Of a stretch of DNA of 64,000 nt, positions 11,701 to 21,880 are shown piece by piece. The stretch covers positions 62,001 to 126,000 of the forward strand of contig WBMZ01009466.1 in assembly GCA_013400975.1 (NCBI GenBank), in the 5' to 3' direction. Under the pieces are notes generated by a model. The model did no database searches and was not told the DNA's origin. It saw nothing but the letters and a program-made list of their open reading frames with translations. Every line of letters starts with the position of its first letter. Within the stretch, counting starts at the first letter, position 1. Source of the stretch: Atrichornis clamosus (taxonomy: Eukaryota; Chordata; Aves; Passeriformes; Menuridae). Made by a program: the position numbers and the translations under genes.

Positions 11701-14700
11701 AGCCATTAAAAACCCGTGAATTGTATAAACAGGTAAATAATTTATATCACTGTCATTGATTTGTACTGACCACTTTTATCCAGAGGAAAGTACATAGAAT
11801 AAATAACTTCTGACTGTCTGATTGTTCATTTCCTTATAAACTGACTGCCCATTTTTGCAGACATCTGACTGTAAAACTACATATAAGAACGGTTTATTGA
11901 CGCTAATATTTTAAATTGATCTCTTTCTCAGAAAGATTTTTAATTTAAAAGTTCTCTTGGTAAATAAAGCTGTATGTGATTTGACCATCTATGCATATTC
12001 CAATTTAATTGATCATCTAAAAATAGTAATTTGAAGCTCAAAATAGGGATTTGCTATTAATCTAATAAGTCAGTGAGTAAAGGCACTAAGTTCATATATT
12101 TCCTGGAAAGGTGGTTATTATTGCAGACTGAACTATTTATGGGAAATTGAGTATCTGATGAATGCACCTGTTGGGTTTTTTTAAGTTTGGTTGTTTTTTT
12201 TTTCATTTGGAAGCAGATACTGGCTCTTACAAACCTGTTTCTTATTTCTACATATCTATTAAACATATGAAGGCTCCAGTTAAGCATGCATTTATGTCCC
12301 CTCCTTCCTTTATGTTCTTGCTGAATATGGACTTCGTTAGTTTAAACAAACATCACAGAGCTTTGGGGTGTTTTTTTAAGTTAATCCCATGTTTAATTGT
12401 TTAGCCAAATGCAAGTATATGGTTAATATTCTCGAAGCCTGTGAAAGCATTGAAAGCTGATACAGATGTTTGCACTGCACCTGGAAATGCCATGTGGTGC
12501 ACAGAAGCAAACTGGGGATCCCAAAAGTGCTACGTCTGTGGTGCTCCACATTCCCTCATGAAATCACAACAGCACTAATCCCTTTCCTAAGGGACCTAAG
12601 TTGTTCCATCAGGCTTAGGAACAACTAAATCACTTGGTTGTTTCTCTGTAATAATTGCTTAGGTTCCAGTTTCCACGACCTCCCATCACACCTAGTACTG
12701 GAGTGGAAGGACACTGCCTAGTTACTATCACAATGTACATCAAAAGGCTGCCTAGGGCAGATTCAGCTCTCACTTACTTTTGAATAAAGAAAATGTATGT
12801 GAATGAACTCATCTTGATCTTACGGTCTCAGGTCTCTGTTCTCAGATTTATTTTTTTTCTTACCCCACAGGATGCATGTATTTTTTGCCTCTTCAAGTTT
12901 TTTATAATCTACTTGCTCTAGTAGTAGAAATGGCTTTATCTAACTAGGAGTTAATACCCCAATTTGAAGTATTTTGTATAAATATAGGGTTTTTTTCCTT
13001 TGGATGCTAATTGTATTCACCATGTGAGAGGACATGAACCCTCATGGCTTTCATCTGCACCATGTTCTGACCTGAATTTTTAGCTGTTCCTCTAGAACAC
13101 ATGAATGTAACTCTGGCAACCTTGGATGCACAAAGGACATGCAATTATTAGTAGCACCAAAATATGAAGCAGGGAAGTTTGAGTTGCACATCTTCATGCT
13201 TCTGTGGGACAAAATAGAAATAGGAATGAACAATACAAATTTATGCAGATAACTGTAGAAGATTTTACAAAGCAAAGCTGGGCTTGACTTTGTATTATCA
13301 AGTTTCTTGAAAATCTTAGAATATATTAGTAAAAAGGAGAGAATATTTTTTGAAACTGGTCTCACTAAGATGGTCCCCAATTGTACTCTTTAATACTGGG
13401 AGTTGTGCACCATACCTCCAGGCCAGATATAGATGAGCTTCCACAACACTGTTCCTTATCTGACTGAACATATATATATAAGTTCAGCAGAACTAAACTT
13501 CAGTACAGTTATTGAAGGTAACAGCATTATTTCAGAGGAGGGGGACTACAATAATTTCAGTAACCTCCTAATTAAAAATTTATTAGTAAACAACAAAATT
13601 GGACATCCCTGAATTTACTATCTCATATGTTGTTTTGGCACTGCTAATAAATAACAATTTATTGTAAGTAATTTTGTTTCTAGAAAAAGAAATTGTTTTA
13701 AAAACAGCTCACACAACAGAGAGGAATAATTTATTTTTAAATATAGAGGTTAGCAGGTGCTAAAACATTATTGCATTAATAGAATTTTTTAAAAATCCTG
13801 ATGTTAAGTGCTTTATGTACTTTGAACACAGCTGGCATTAGAAAAATATAGATTTTAAATGCAAGCAAATGAAAACCTTCAAGGGAAACCAAAAAACGTA
13901 GTGAGTCAGTCTTACAGTAAAGAAAAAATGAAGAGAGCTGAACAGATTATACATGTTTGTAATGAATTCTTGCCTTTAGAATTGAACTATCATTACTGAA
14001 TTTCTCTTCCTGCATTATTGAAAATGATTTACGGAATTTCAGTTGAACCTAGTCTCTGATTGAAATTATTTAATGTCTTTATTTATGTCATACCAAAAGT
14101 ACTATTTTGATGATACTACTCATTTAAGTTGTATATATATTCAATATAACAGTTATTTTAATATAGGAATGGAATATTTAGAGTTTTGCATTTATTTAAA
14201 TACCATTTATTTTGCATTATGGCCATTAATTCTGGATAAAATGACCATAAAATTTTTGTACTCATCTTTCTAGCTTGTTCCTATGTTTCAGTGTTTCATG
14301 TTAGGATGAGGAAATTTAACTCCAAGTTCAGGAAACTATGCTGGAATATATTATCCTTTTCAAAGACTGTAAATGCAACTATTTCAGGACCTTGATTCTT
14401 ATTGATATTATTTGTTAACTAGTATGATGATGTCAAAAAATGACTTGTATACAGAAAAGAACCTGTCCTCAGAGATTCTGGACTTGAAATCTGGAATTTA
14501 GAATTAGAGAAAAACCTTTTTTCATCTTATTCTGTGCCATAAATTCCTTCATAACCTTAATGCTCAAGCCACATTTTTCTAAATGCATTTTATTTCAAGA
14601 TTTAATATAATTTTGCTGATTTTTCCTTTTCCACTTCAAAATATTAGTTTCTTCTTGTGATGGGTAGCCAGTGCAGCAAATGTAGTTCCTATATAGCCTA

Positions 14701-15740
14701 ATGGGAAGTTGTACTAACAACATTGTATTTCCTTTTATTGTAGTCTATCCATCTACACATTCACAGTAATGTTTTGTTTGCCTTTTTTACTGCAACTGTG
14801 CTTTGTGTTTCTGCTTAAAATGATTTTCCATAATAACCTTCAAATTGTTTTCCTGATCAGTGTGCTAAATTATTGGGCCATTTGTCACATATTGTATAGA
14901 TTGTTTTCTTGCTCCAAGCCTAATTATTTTGCATCTTTCTGTACAACAAAACGCCTTTACCATCTGCTATGTTGTTCATGTAAACAGTCAAGATCTGACT
15001 TAGTTTGTACCATTCAACCTTAGTTGTTCCATCTTCTAATACTTTTATCACCTGCAATCTTAAACATAACGACCTTATTTCCATGCATCTTTTGAACTGA
15101 TTCAGACACAGGAGAGCAACAAAGTCAGACTGACAATTTTATGCTTCACTTGTACAATTAGAAATGATGTGTCCATGGTGATTACTTTTTACTTCAATTT
15201 TTCTTTTTTTTTTTTTACTTATCTTTTCAGAACTAGGTGTCTAATAATTACCATGGTGTATTTATACCATAAACCTTAATGTGCATTGTTAGTCTTAGGG
15301 TTCAAATCCTAGCAAATATGCTTTGTATATCTGAATGTATGTTTATTTGTCATTATAATAATATCCTAATAGCTGAACTAAATAGCAGAGCCTTAAACCA
15401 AATCTATGGTTGGGGGAAAGGGATATTCTTCTGAGTGCCAGAGAGGAACAAGGAAATAAAACCATTCCAGGAAACAACAACTAGTTATGATGTCAAACTC
15501 AGTGAATCTAGTACAAAAGAGAAGTTCGTGTCTACTTGCAGTGCCACTGAAAAAAAGCAAATTACTCTTATCCAATATAATGAAGAACTCAGTATGCTCA
15601 CACAGAGATAAGACTACAGAGGTGAAAATTCATAAGCGGGATAAGAGGACTTATGCTTTACTGGATGATAAACCACCTGCTTAAAGTTATAGATGTGTGA
15701 CAAGAAAGAGAATGAGGTGTACACAAAATACAAGAGAATT
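8749..15740. other. Non-repetitive AT-rich sequence
   Basis: About 7 kb with no recognisable gene or transposon. AT-rich simple stretches occur at about 8885-8935 and 9250-9300. A T13 tract sits at 15204-15216, followed by a CTTTTCAG acceptor-like site with no convincing exon. The longest ORF (109 codons, minus, 13051-13380) has no recognisable domain and lies within chance expectation. A near-palindrome lies at 13464-13487, and a 9-bp-arm hairpin (AGTTGTTCC/GGAACAACT, 10-nt loop) at 12599-12626. Confidence 0.5.
13464..13487. repeat. 24-bp near-perfect palindrome with TATATATATA core
   Basis: Arms CTGAAC (13464-13469) and GTTCAG (13482-13487) are perfectly complementary. They flank a 10-bp alternating TA core, with one A/A mismatch on each side of the core. 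It is outside any recognised repeat and could extrude as a cruciform. Confidence 0.6.
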
Positions 15741-16785
15741 ACCGGTGTCATGTTTTGATCCTGGCCGGATGCCAGGCACCCATAGAAACCACTGGCTCAC
15801 TCCCCCTGCAATTGGACAGAGGAAAAAAAAATTCAAAGGGCTCATGAGTTGAGATAGGGACCCGGGAGAGACCACAGGCAAAACAGGCTCAGGCTTAAAG
15901 ATATGAAAGTGAATTTATTACACTAACAGAAACAGAACTGGATCATGAGAAGGAAAATGAACCCTTAGAAAACACCTTCTCCCACCCCACTCCCTCCTCC
16001 CAGCTCTACCTCCTACTCCAATGGTGCAGGGAGACAGGGAATGGGGAGTTTTGGTAAGTCCATCATCTGTGGCTTCTTCCACTGCTCAGGAATTGGAGTC
16101 ATTTTCCCCTGCTGCACTGTGGGATCCCTCCCCACGGCAGACAGTTCTGCAGGAACTTCTCCAACATGAGTCCATCTCACGAGCAATGGCCCTCTGCACA
16201 CGAGCAATGGCCCTCTGAGAGCTGCTGCAGTGTGAGTCCATCCCTACAGGCAGCAGCCCCCTCAAGCTGCTGCGGCGTGGGTCACTGCTCCACAGGGTGC
16301 AGTCTCCTTCCAAGTATCCACCTGCCCTGGCATGGTCTCCTCCATGGCTGCAGGTGGATCTCTGCACCCCCGTGGGCCTCCATGGGCTGCAGGGGCACAG
16401 CTGCTTCACCATGGCCTTCACCACCAGCTGCAGAGGAATCTCGGCTCCGGCTCCGAGAGCACCTCTTGCCCTCCTTCTTCACTGACCTTGATGTCTCCTT
16501 GGTTGTTTTCTGCTCACATCTTCTCACTCTCCCTCTCTTCTCTGGCTGGAATTAAAACTGCGCCACCAGGATTGTTTTGATTTTCTTCTTAAATCTGTTA
16601 TCACAGAGGTGTTACCACCTCTTCTAACTGGCCGAGCCTTGGCCTGTGGCATGTCCATCTTTGCAGCCAGCCAGACACTGGCCCTGCAGGACATGGTGGT
16701 GGGGCTTCTAGCAGCTTCTCACAGAAGCCACCCCTTTATTGCCTCCCGCTACCAAAAACTGGCCTTGCAAATCCAACAAAACCAG
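15741..16785 (-). mobile_element. Solo LTR 3, same family as LTR 1, inverted, older copy
   Basis: A 1035-bp solo LTR at 15746-16780 reads on the minus strand and aligns along its length with the LTR at 161-1163. Its first 14 bases (minus strand) are TTTGTTGGATTTGC against TGTATTGGGTTTGC, so the terminal TG has become TT. The 3' end reads CAAAACATGACA. Target-site copies are ACCGG (15741-15745) and ACCAG (16781-16785), differing by one transition. A polyadenylation signal lies at 15914-15919 (TTTATT on the plus strand). The decayed terminus and imperfect duplication suggest an older insertion than the 6.8-kb LTR. No internal retroviral sequence remains. ORFs of 112 and 129 codons inside it are incidental. 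Confidence 0.88.
16178..16217. repeat. Two tandem copies of a 19-bp unit inside LTR 3
   Basis: The unit CACGAGCAATGGCCCTCTG occurs at 16178-16196 and again at 16199-16217, separated by CA (period 21). The copies are identical. This looks like a local slippage duplication within the LTR; the copy at 161-1163 has no obvious equivalent doublet. Confidence 0.8.
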
Positions 16786-19700
16786 CTATAGAAGAAAGAT
16801 TTGACCTGGATACAAATCCTGAAGTCTTCCGCCACTGATAAATGACAAAAAAATATTGTTTAATTTTCACTTCATACAAGGCATATGGAGAATGAATCTC
16901 TTAAGTCAGTCACCATGGGTCCTAAAAAGAGAGCTGTAGAATACTCCTGCAAATTAGCTGAGCACATCCTTATTTTAAGCATGGAGAAATCTAATAAAGG
17001 TAGGATATTATTTTGCCAAACAGTAAGAATATGCCTGAGAGCTTTACAGGTTTGTGGGGTAAATCAACATCTTACTAGGGAAAAGCCTAGGAATTTAAAA
17101 GAAGACTGTCCCATTGTTTTTTTCAATGTGTTATAGTGCTCCACAGAATGAAATGTCACAGCAAGAGACAAAAATCTAACAGAAAGTTGCACTAATTTTA
17201 AGAATAAAGACTTATTTTCCTTGGGCAGGAGAGAATAATTTTTTCACACATTTCCTTTGCTTCTATAGATTACAGAATTTTTAGATCTGAGTACTCCTTT
17301 ATGTGTACAAATCCCTAAAGCTAAATCTTCTTCATGGATGTGTCCCGTGCATCCTAAACATTTATTCATAATGATAATGACATAAAATAGAAACTGATTT
17401 GTTTCAGTTTTAACAAAATGTTATTTGAACTCCATGGCAGTGGTCAAATTATTATTTGTAATAGTAGTATACTCTCATGGTAACATTACTAATCAATTGC
17501 AAGGGTAATTTTCTGGTAGACGTAGTTTGATGACATTTACTATTGATTCTTTGGCAAAGTTTTTGACTTATATGAAGCCATAGTTTTGTTCACATTTCTG
17601 TGTAGTGTCAAATATCACTGAGGGATTTATTTGTGATCATTGACAGCTCTGTATGAGCTACCAGCAACTTCACATTCTCAACAGGCCAATATAAAGCCAT
17701 TTACAAAGTAGCATAAGTCTTGCAGAGGAGAGTCCTGGGGGTTTCTTTCTATGACACAGTATTTTGAAAAAAAGCCAGCTTTTTAACAAATACCTGAGGC
17801 AAAAACATATTCTTCAGAAAATCATGAAGAGTTCTTATGCTACTCCTTCTTATATCCCATGCTTTTCCCTTGATATTTGCTATGATTAACCCTTCTGCAT
17901 GGCAGGAAATCTTACTTAAATCTTTATTTTTTTTTCACGATAGTAATGGAATTTAATACAAGGCTGTTATATGTGCTAAGAAATGTTCCTTTCTTTATCT
18001 TCAGATACCTAGCCAAAATAATAAAAGGTGGTTTCTGAATATATATATGTGTGAAGTGGTTGGGATTTTATCAGCTTGCTTCTCAGCTACCTCAAAGGAC
18101 AAACCCCCTCAGGCTACAGAAATAGTGAAAAGATCCCCAAACAATCCTCTAAAAGCCTCAACATTGCTTAAAAAAACCCTTCAAACACTTTCAACATCCC
18201 TCTGCCTTCAAGAACTCTACAGAGCAGATGTTCAAGGGACTAATAACAATTAAATATTTATGCTAAGTTGATGGGAATCAGTTGTCTGTGTTCTGCACTT
18301 AAACATTTAATTCTCAAGTAGGAGTTTCCTGGATGTGGTCTCTACCGCTTTGCATTATGTCCCTCCAGTTATGCACCTGTTTTTGGGCTCCTAATGGGAA
18401 CTGCTCATTAAATGTGTTTCAAATATTCTCCAGGACTACCTTTGCTAGAACAAAATGTTGTTTGAAAACTGATGTAGTGAGGCTGAAATTTTTTTCAGAT
18501 TGCACCCCGGCTTTTTAAGGTACCTTGGGAGGGGAGGTGCTATTGATTCAGGCAAGTGGAGAAATACATGTGGTGGCAAATAGCTGCAATGGATGGGCCT
18601 ATATCTTAGCTGAAAGAGCTAAGTTTATGCTTTTAAATTTAAGAATGAAGAACAAACATAAATTTAAGTTGTTGGTCACATTTTGAGGCTCAAATGCTTA
18701 AGTGTGATTCACCAAAAACAATATTACTGGAGTTCTGTTGAAGTCTTCATGTCAACCTTACTAGTGAAAATAAAAATGGTGGTGCTTCTAAAGTTACAAT
18801 TCTCTATAGTTTAAAGAAATATACTTAAATATTAGTCAGTGTTTTAAGGTTGTTTGGGTTTTTTTTGCAGTGGAAATACCAAAAGTTGTCTAAGTCATGT
18901 ATACTAATTGAAAAATAAGGGAATTGCTATGTACAAAAACCAAAATATCAAATAATGGATAACACTGTTAAACAAATGAGGTCATAGCATTGTGAAGAAA
19001 CAGAAAAAAAATTCATGCACAGAGGTATCTCAGAAACAAACAGTGAAGTGTTTGTCTTTTTAAACCAGTCAAGGACAATAAGAGAGAGTGCTTCATAATA
19101 GTTCAAAGCATATCGCATAACTTTGAAGCACGGAAAGCAAAAGCCATTTTACGAAAATTGTTAGGTATCCTGTGTAATCTGGTTGGGTCAGGGCCACTTC
19201 TGATTTCCTGGAAGTGAATGTTTTTAGAATAATGAGCCTTCCACAGAATTTTTGAGAAAATTTATAAAGAATTCAAAGGATGAAATAGTAACCTTTTGTG
19301 TTTGCTGATCCAGAAGGGTCATGTTAACAAATCACATTGTGCAAGTGATACGTACTGGAATTGCATTTTGATTCCACTGTAGTATCAAGATAAAATACAG
19401 CACCAGAGATGAGGCGAAGTGTAAGTGTCACATACGTAAAGGAGAAAACAACGTGGATTTTCTAGAATATATGACCTGTCAGTTTCACACAACTTTAGTC
19501 TGAAGATTCAGCCTCAAAAATGACTTGAGGAACTACAAAAGATTTAGTCCTTTCTCTTTCTTTACTATGTTTGAGTGGGTAAATCTCTGTCATCTTGGAT
19601 GTTCTTTACTTGTTTTTTTCCTTCACTTGCAGTTGCTCCTAGAGGAGCATCTGAGGAAAATCATTAGTTAATAAATGTGGTCTGGACTCTCCAGTTTTCA

Positions 19701-20351
19701 GGTCACTTTGTTTACTCTACAATGTTTATTTGTTCCCTGCTTACTGTGAATCTCTTCAATAAGTCCTTCAACAGATGTAGGTCTTGGAACCTGACCAAAA
19801 ACTCAATATTCTGCTGGCTTTGTGGACAGATTTCTACAAAATTATTCATCTTTCCTATTACTTTGGGAATTTTTTATGGCAGATCATCGGCTTCAGTTTC
19901 TGAGACCCTTTTTTTGGAGCCCTGTTGGTCCTAAACCTACACTCAGGGGAATGACCACATGTCATCAGCTTTTCTTCCAGATTTGCGGGTGTGGGTGACC
20001 AGTTCCCTCCAGGGACCTCTGCTTACTGTAGTGCTTAAGACCATTTGAGACTGTGCAATGTGAGAAAAGGAAAAAGTCCAGCAAATTGACCAAAATATCC
20101 CAGAATAGATAAATTGCTAAGACAGGCATTACTAGGGATGTTCAAATGTCAGGATTAGGACTGTGATGGTATCCTAAGACCACCCACAGGAGGCGTATGC
20201 CTTGATAATAATTTTTTTTCATTTTTACTTTGATTAATTATGGAGGGTTTTCTATAATATAATATTAGAACTGCTAACAGTTTCCTCTATATTGAGTAAG
20301 CTTACTTAGTAAAATAAATATTGTTTCTATTAATTCTCTGAAAAGTAGAAA
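16786..20351. other. Non-repetitive AT-rich sequence
   Basis: No gene or transposon was recognised. ORFs reach at most 85 codons and lack known motifs. A GT-rich/T-run motif at about 18848-18870 (GGGTTTTTTTTGCAG) resembles a splice acceptor but no exon follows. Confidence 0.5.
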
Positions 20352-20390
20352 TTCATCATATATCTAATTTTTAATTAGATATATGATGAA
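20352..20390. repeat. Perfect hairpin, 18-bp arms and 3-nt loop
   Basis: The left arm TTCATCATATATCTAATT (20352-20369) is the exact reverse complement of the right arm (20373-20390), with loop TTT (20370-20372). The bases just outside the arms do not pair. It lies about 260 bp upstream of the CR1 copy and belongs to no repeat I recognise. It might form by quasi-palindrome correction, be a remnant of a palindromic element, or be an RNA hairpin if transcribed. Confidence 0.9.
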
Positions 20391-20847
20391 AGCCTCAATT
20401 TTAATATTTTTAAAATTTCAATTTATTTCATCCAGTTCAAATTTTTTCCCTTCTGAAGAATTCAATCAATATGTTTTCCAGATTTGACATGAATTTCCTG
20501 AATATATTTACCCTGATAACACAGCATGCACAAGTTTATGTTTTCATAACACTAACTTGTATTTCAAGATTTAAAACTATATAGTGCTACAACGCACAGC
20601 CATATTAATAATTAGAGTTTCAAGTAAATTTGTTTCTTTTACATGCAGACTAGTGAGAGTGGCAATGCTGTGGGTGTTTGCTACAGGCCACCTGATCAGA
20701 TGGAGGCCTTCTAAAGGCAGCTGGAAGTACCCTCATAGTCACAGGCCCTGGAACTTGGAAGAATTCCATGGAAATGTGTCCTAGGAGGAAGAGGGGTACA
20801 AGAGAGCTGGTCAATATTGCAGGATCACTTCCTCCAGGCTCTCTGGA

Positions 20848-21402
20848 GTGGATCCTTTTGGGCAAGAAAATCAGAAAGGAGATCTATACGGATGGACAAG
20901 GAACTACTATCAGCAGATACACATTAAACAGGGACAGGATGCCTGGGACAAATATAGTGATGTCAGAGTATTCAGAAATGCAACAAAGAAGGCCAAGGCC
21001 CATTTGGAATTAAATGTGGCTAAAGATGTTGAGGATAGCAAGAAGGGCTTCCTCAAATACATCAATAACAAAAGGAACACTAAGGAACATGTGGCCTCCC
21101 TACTCAATAGAACTGTGACTGTTGCAACACAGGTTTCAGAGAAGGCTGAGATGTCAAATATCTTTATTGCTTCAGTCTTCACTGCCAAGGACAGGCCTCA
21201 AGAGTCAGTGACCCAAGAGACTAGGCACAAGGCCTGGAGAAAAGACTTTCCCTTGATTGAGGAGGATTGGGTTAGAGACCATTTAGTCAAACTCGACATG
21301 CACAAGTCCATGGGACCTGAAGAGATGCATTCACAAATGCTGAGGGAACTGTCAGACATCATTGCCAGGCAACTCTCAATCATCTTTGAAAAGTCATGGT
21401 AG
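20848..21402 (+). pseudogene. CR1-A ORF2 remnant: linker between endonuclease and RT
   Basis: A 184-codon open segment encodes the CR1 region between endonuclease and reverse transcriptase. Segments such as KQGQDAWDKY, NATKKAKAHLELN and KKGFLKYINNKR occur at residues about 27-73. The N-terminal side of the RT domain, ending LRELSDIIARQLSIIFEKSW, occurs just before the stop. The first ~25 residues are out of frame relative to upstream endonuclease sequence. The TAG at 21400-21402 interrupts what is normally a continuous RT domain. The apparent start codon is fortuitous. Confidence 0.88.
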
Positions 21403-21518
21403 TCAGAAGAGGTGTTTGAGGACTGGAAGAAACAAATGTCACCCCAGTCTTCAAAAAGGACAAAACAGGGTACAGAGGGAACTACAGGCCAGTCAGACCC
21501 ACCCCAATCCCTGGATAG

Positions 21519-21720
21519 ATGATAGAACAGCTCATCCTAGGGACCATACCTAAACACATGGAAGACAAGAAGGTAATCAGAAGTAGACAGCCTGGATTCA
21601 CCAAAGGAAAACCAGGCTTAACCAACATTATTGCTTTCTGTGGTGGTAGAACTGGCAGGATAAAAGAGGGGAGAGCAATGAATGCTGTCTACTTAGACTT
21701 TAGCAAGGTTTTTGACACTG
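21519..21720 (+). pseudogene. CR1-A ORF2 remnant: RT fingers/palm start
   Basis: After the stop and a frameshift the reverse transcriptase resumes with a GFTKGK motif and then AVYLDFSKVFDT, which holds the first catalytic aspartate of the RT palm (the D of YLDFSK). The coding match ends at FDT, where the internal deletion begins. The second catalytic motif (FADD) is absent from this copy. Confidence 0.85.
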
Positions 21721-21880
21721 GCTCCAGGTTTCCCAGCGAGGCTGTGAAGTTTTCTTCTCTGGAGGTATTCAAAAGTTGTCTGGACATAAGTCTGAATAAC
21801 ATGCTCTAGGTGACCCCTGCTTGAGCAGTGATGTTGGACTAGATGACCTCCAGTGATCCCTTCCAATAATTCTGTGATTC

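Larger units (their letters stand above)
20645..21880 (+). mobile_element. CR1 LINE copy A, internally deleted, with 3' end
   Basis: A CR1 non-LTR retrotransposon fragment runs from the endonuclease region of ORF2 (GTTTGCTACAGGCCACCTGA, translating as VCYRPPD) to the 3' end (GATGACCTCCAGTGATCCC ... ATTCTGTGATTC at 21880). Two internal losses are visible. Near 20740-20800 most of the endonuclease is missing. At about 21719 the reverse transcriptase breaks off in the FSKVFDT motif and jumps to a segment near the 3' end that begins CTCCAGGTTTCCC. The element is 5'-truncated as usual for CR1 and has stops and frameshifts, so it is inactive. Confidence 0.92.

Noticed and set aside
16086..16555. 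ORFs of 112 and 129 codons on opposite strands
   Set aside because: They lie inside the inverted LTR copy at 15746-16780. They are repeat-derived and incidental.
161..16780. A provirus bounded by the two same-family LTRs
   Set aside because: The LTRs are in opposite orientation, have different target duplications, and no retroviral coding sequence lies between them.
6809..16780. A provirus bounded by the two minus-strand LTRs
   Set aside because: They belong to different LTR subfamilies, have separate target duplications, and enclose a SINE and unique sequence rather than retroviral genes.
18848..18870. GGGTTTTTTTT motif, also seen near 2148, 12171, 27990, 39828 and 60122
   Set aside because: It recurs but is short and low in complexity. 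T-run motifs of this kind are frequent in AT-rich bird DNA.
20910..21188. 92-codon minus ORF overlapping CR1 copy A
   Set aside because: It is antisense to the CR1 ORF2 remnant, which has clear family matches on the plus strand.
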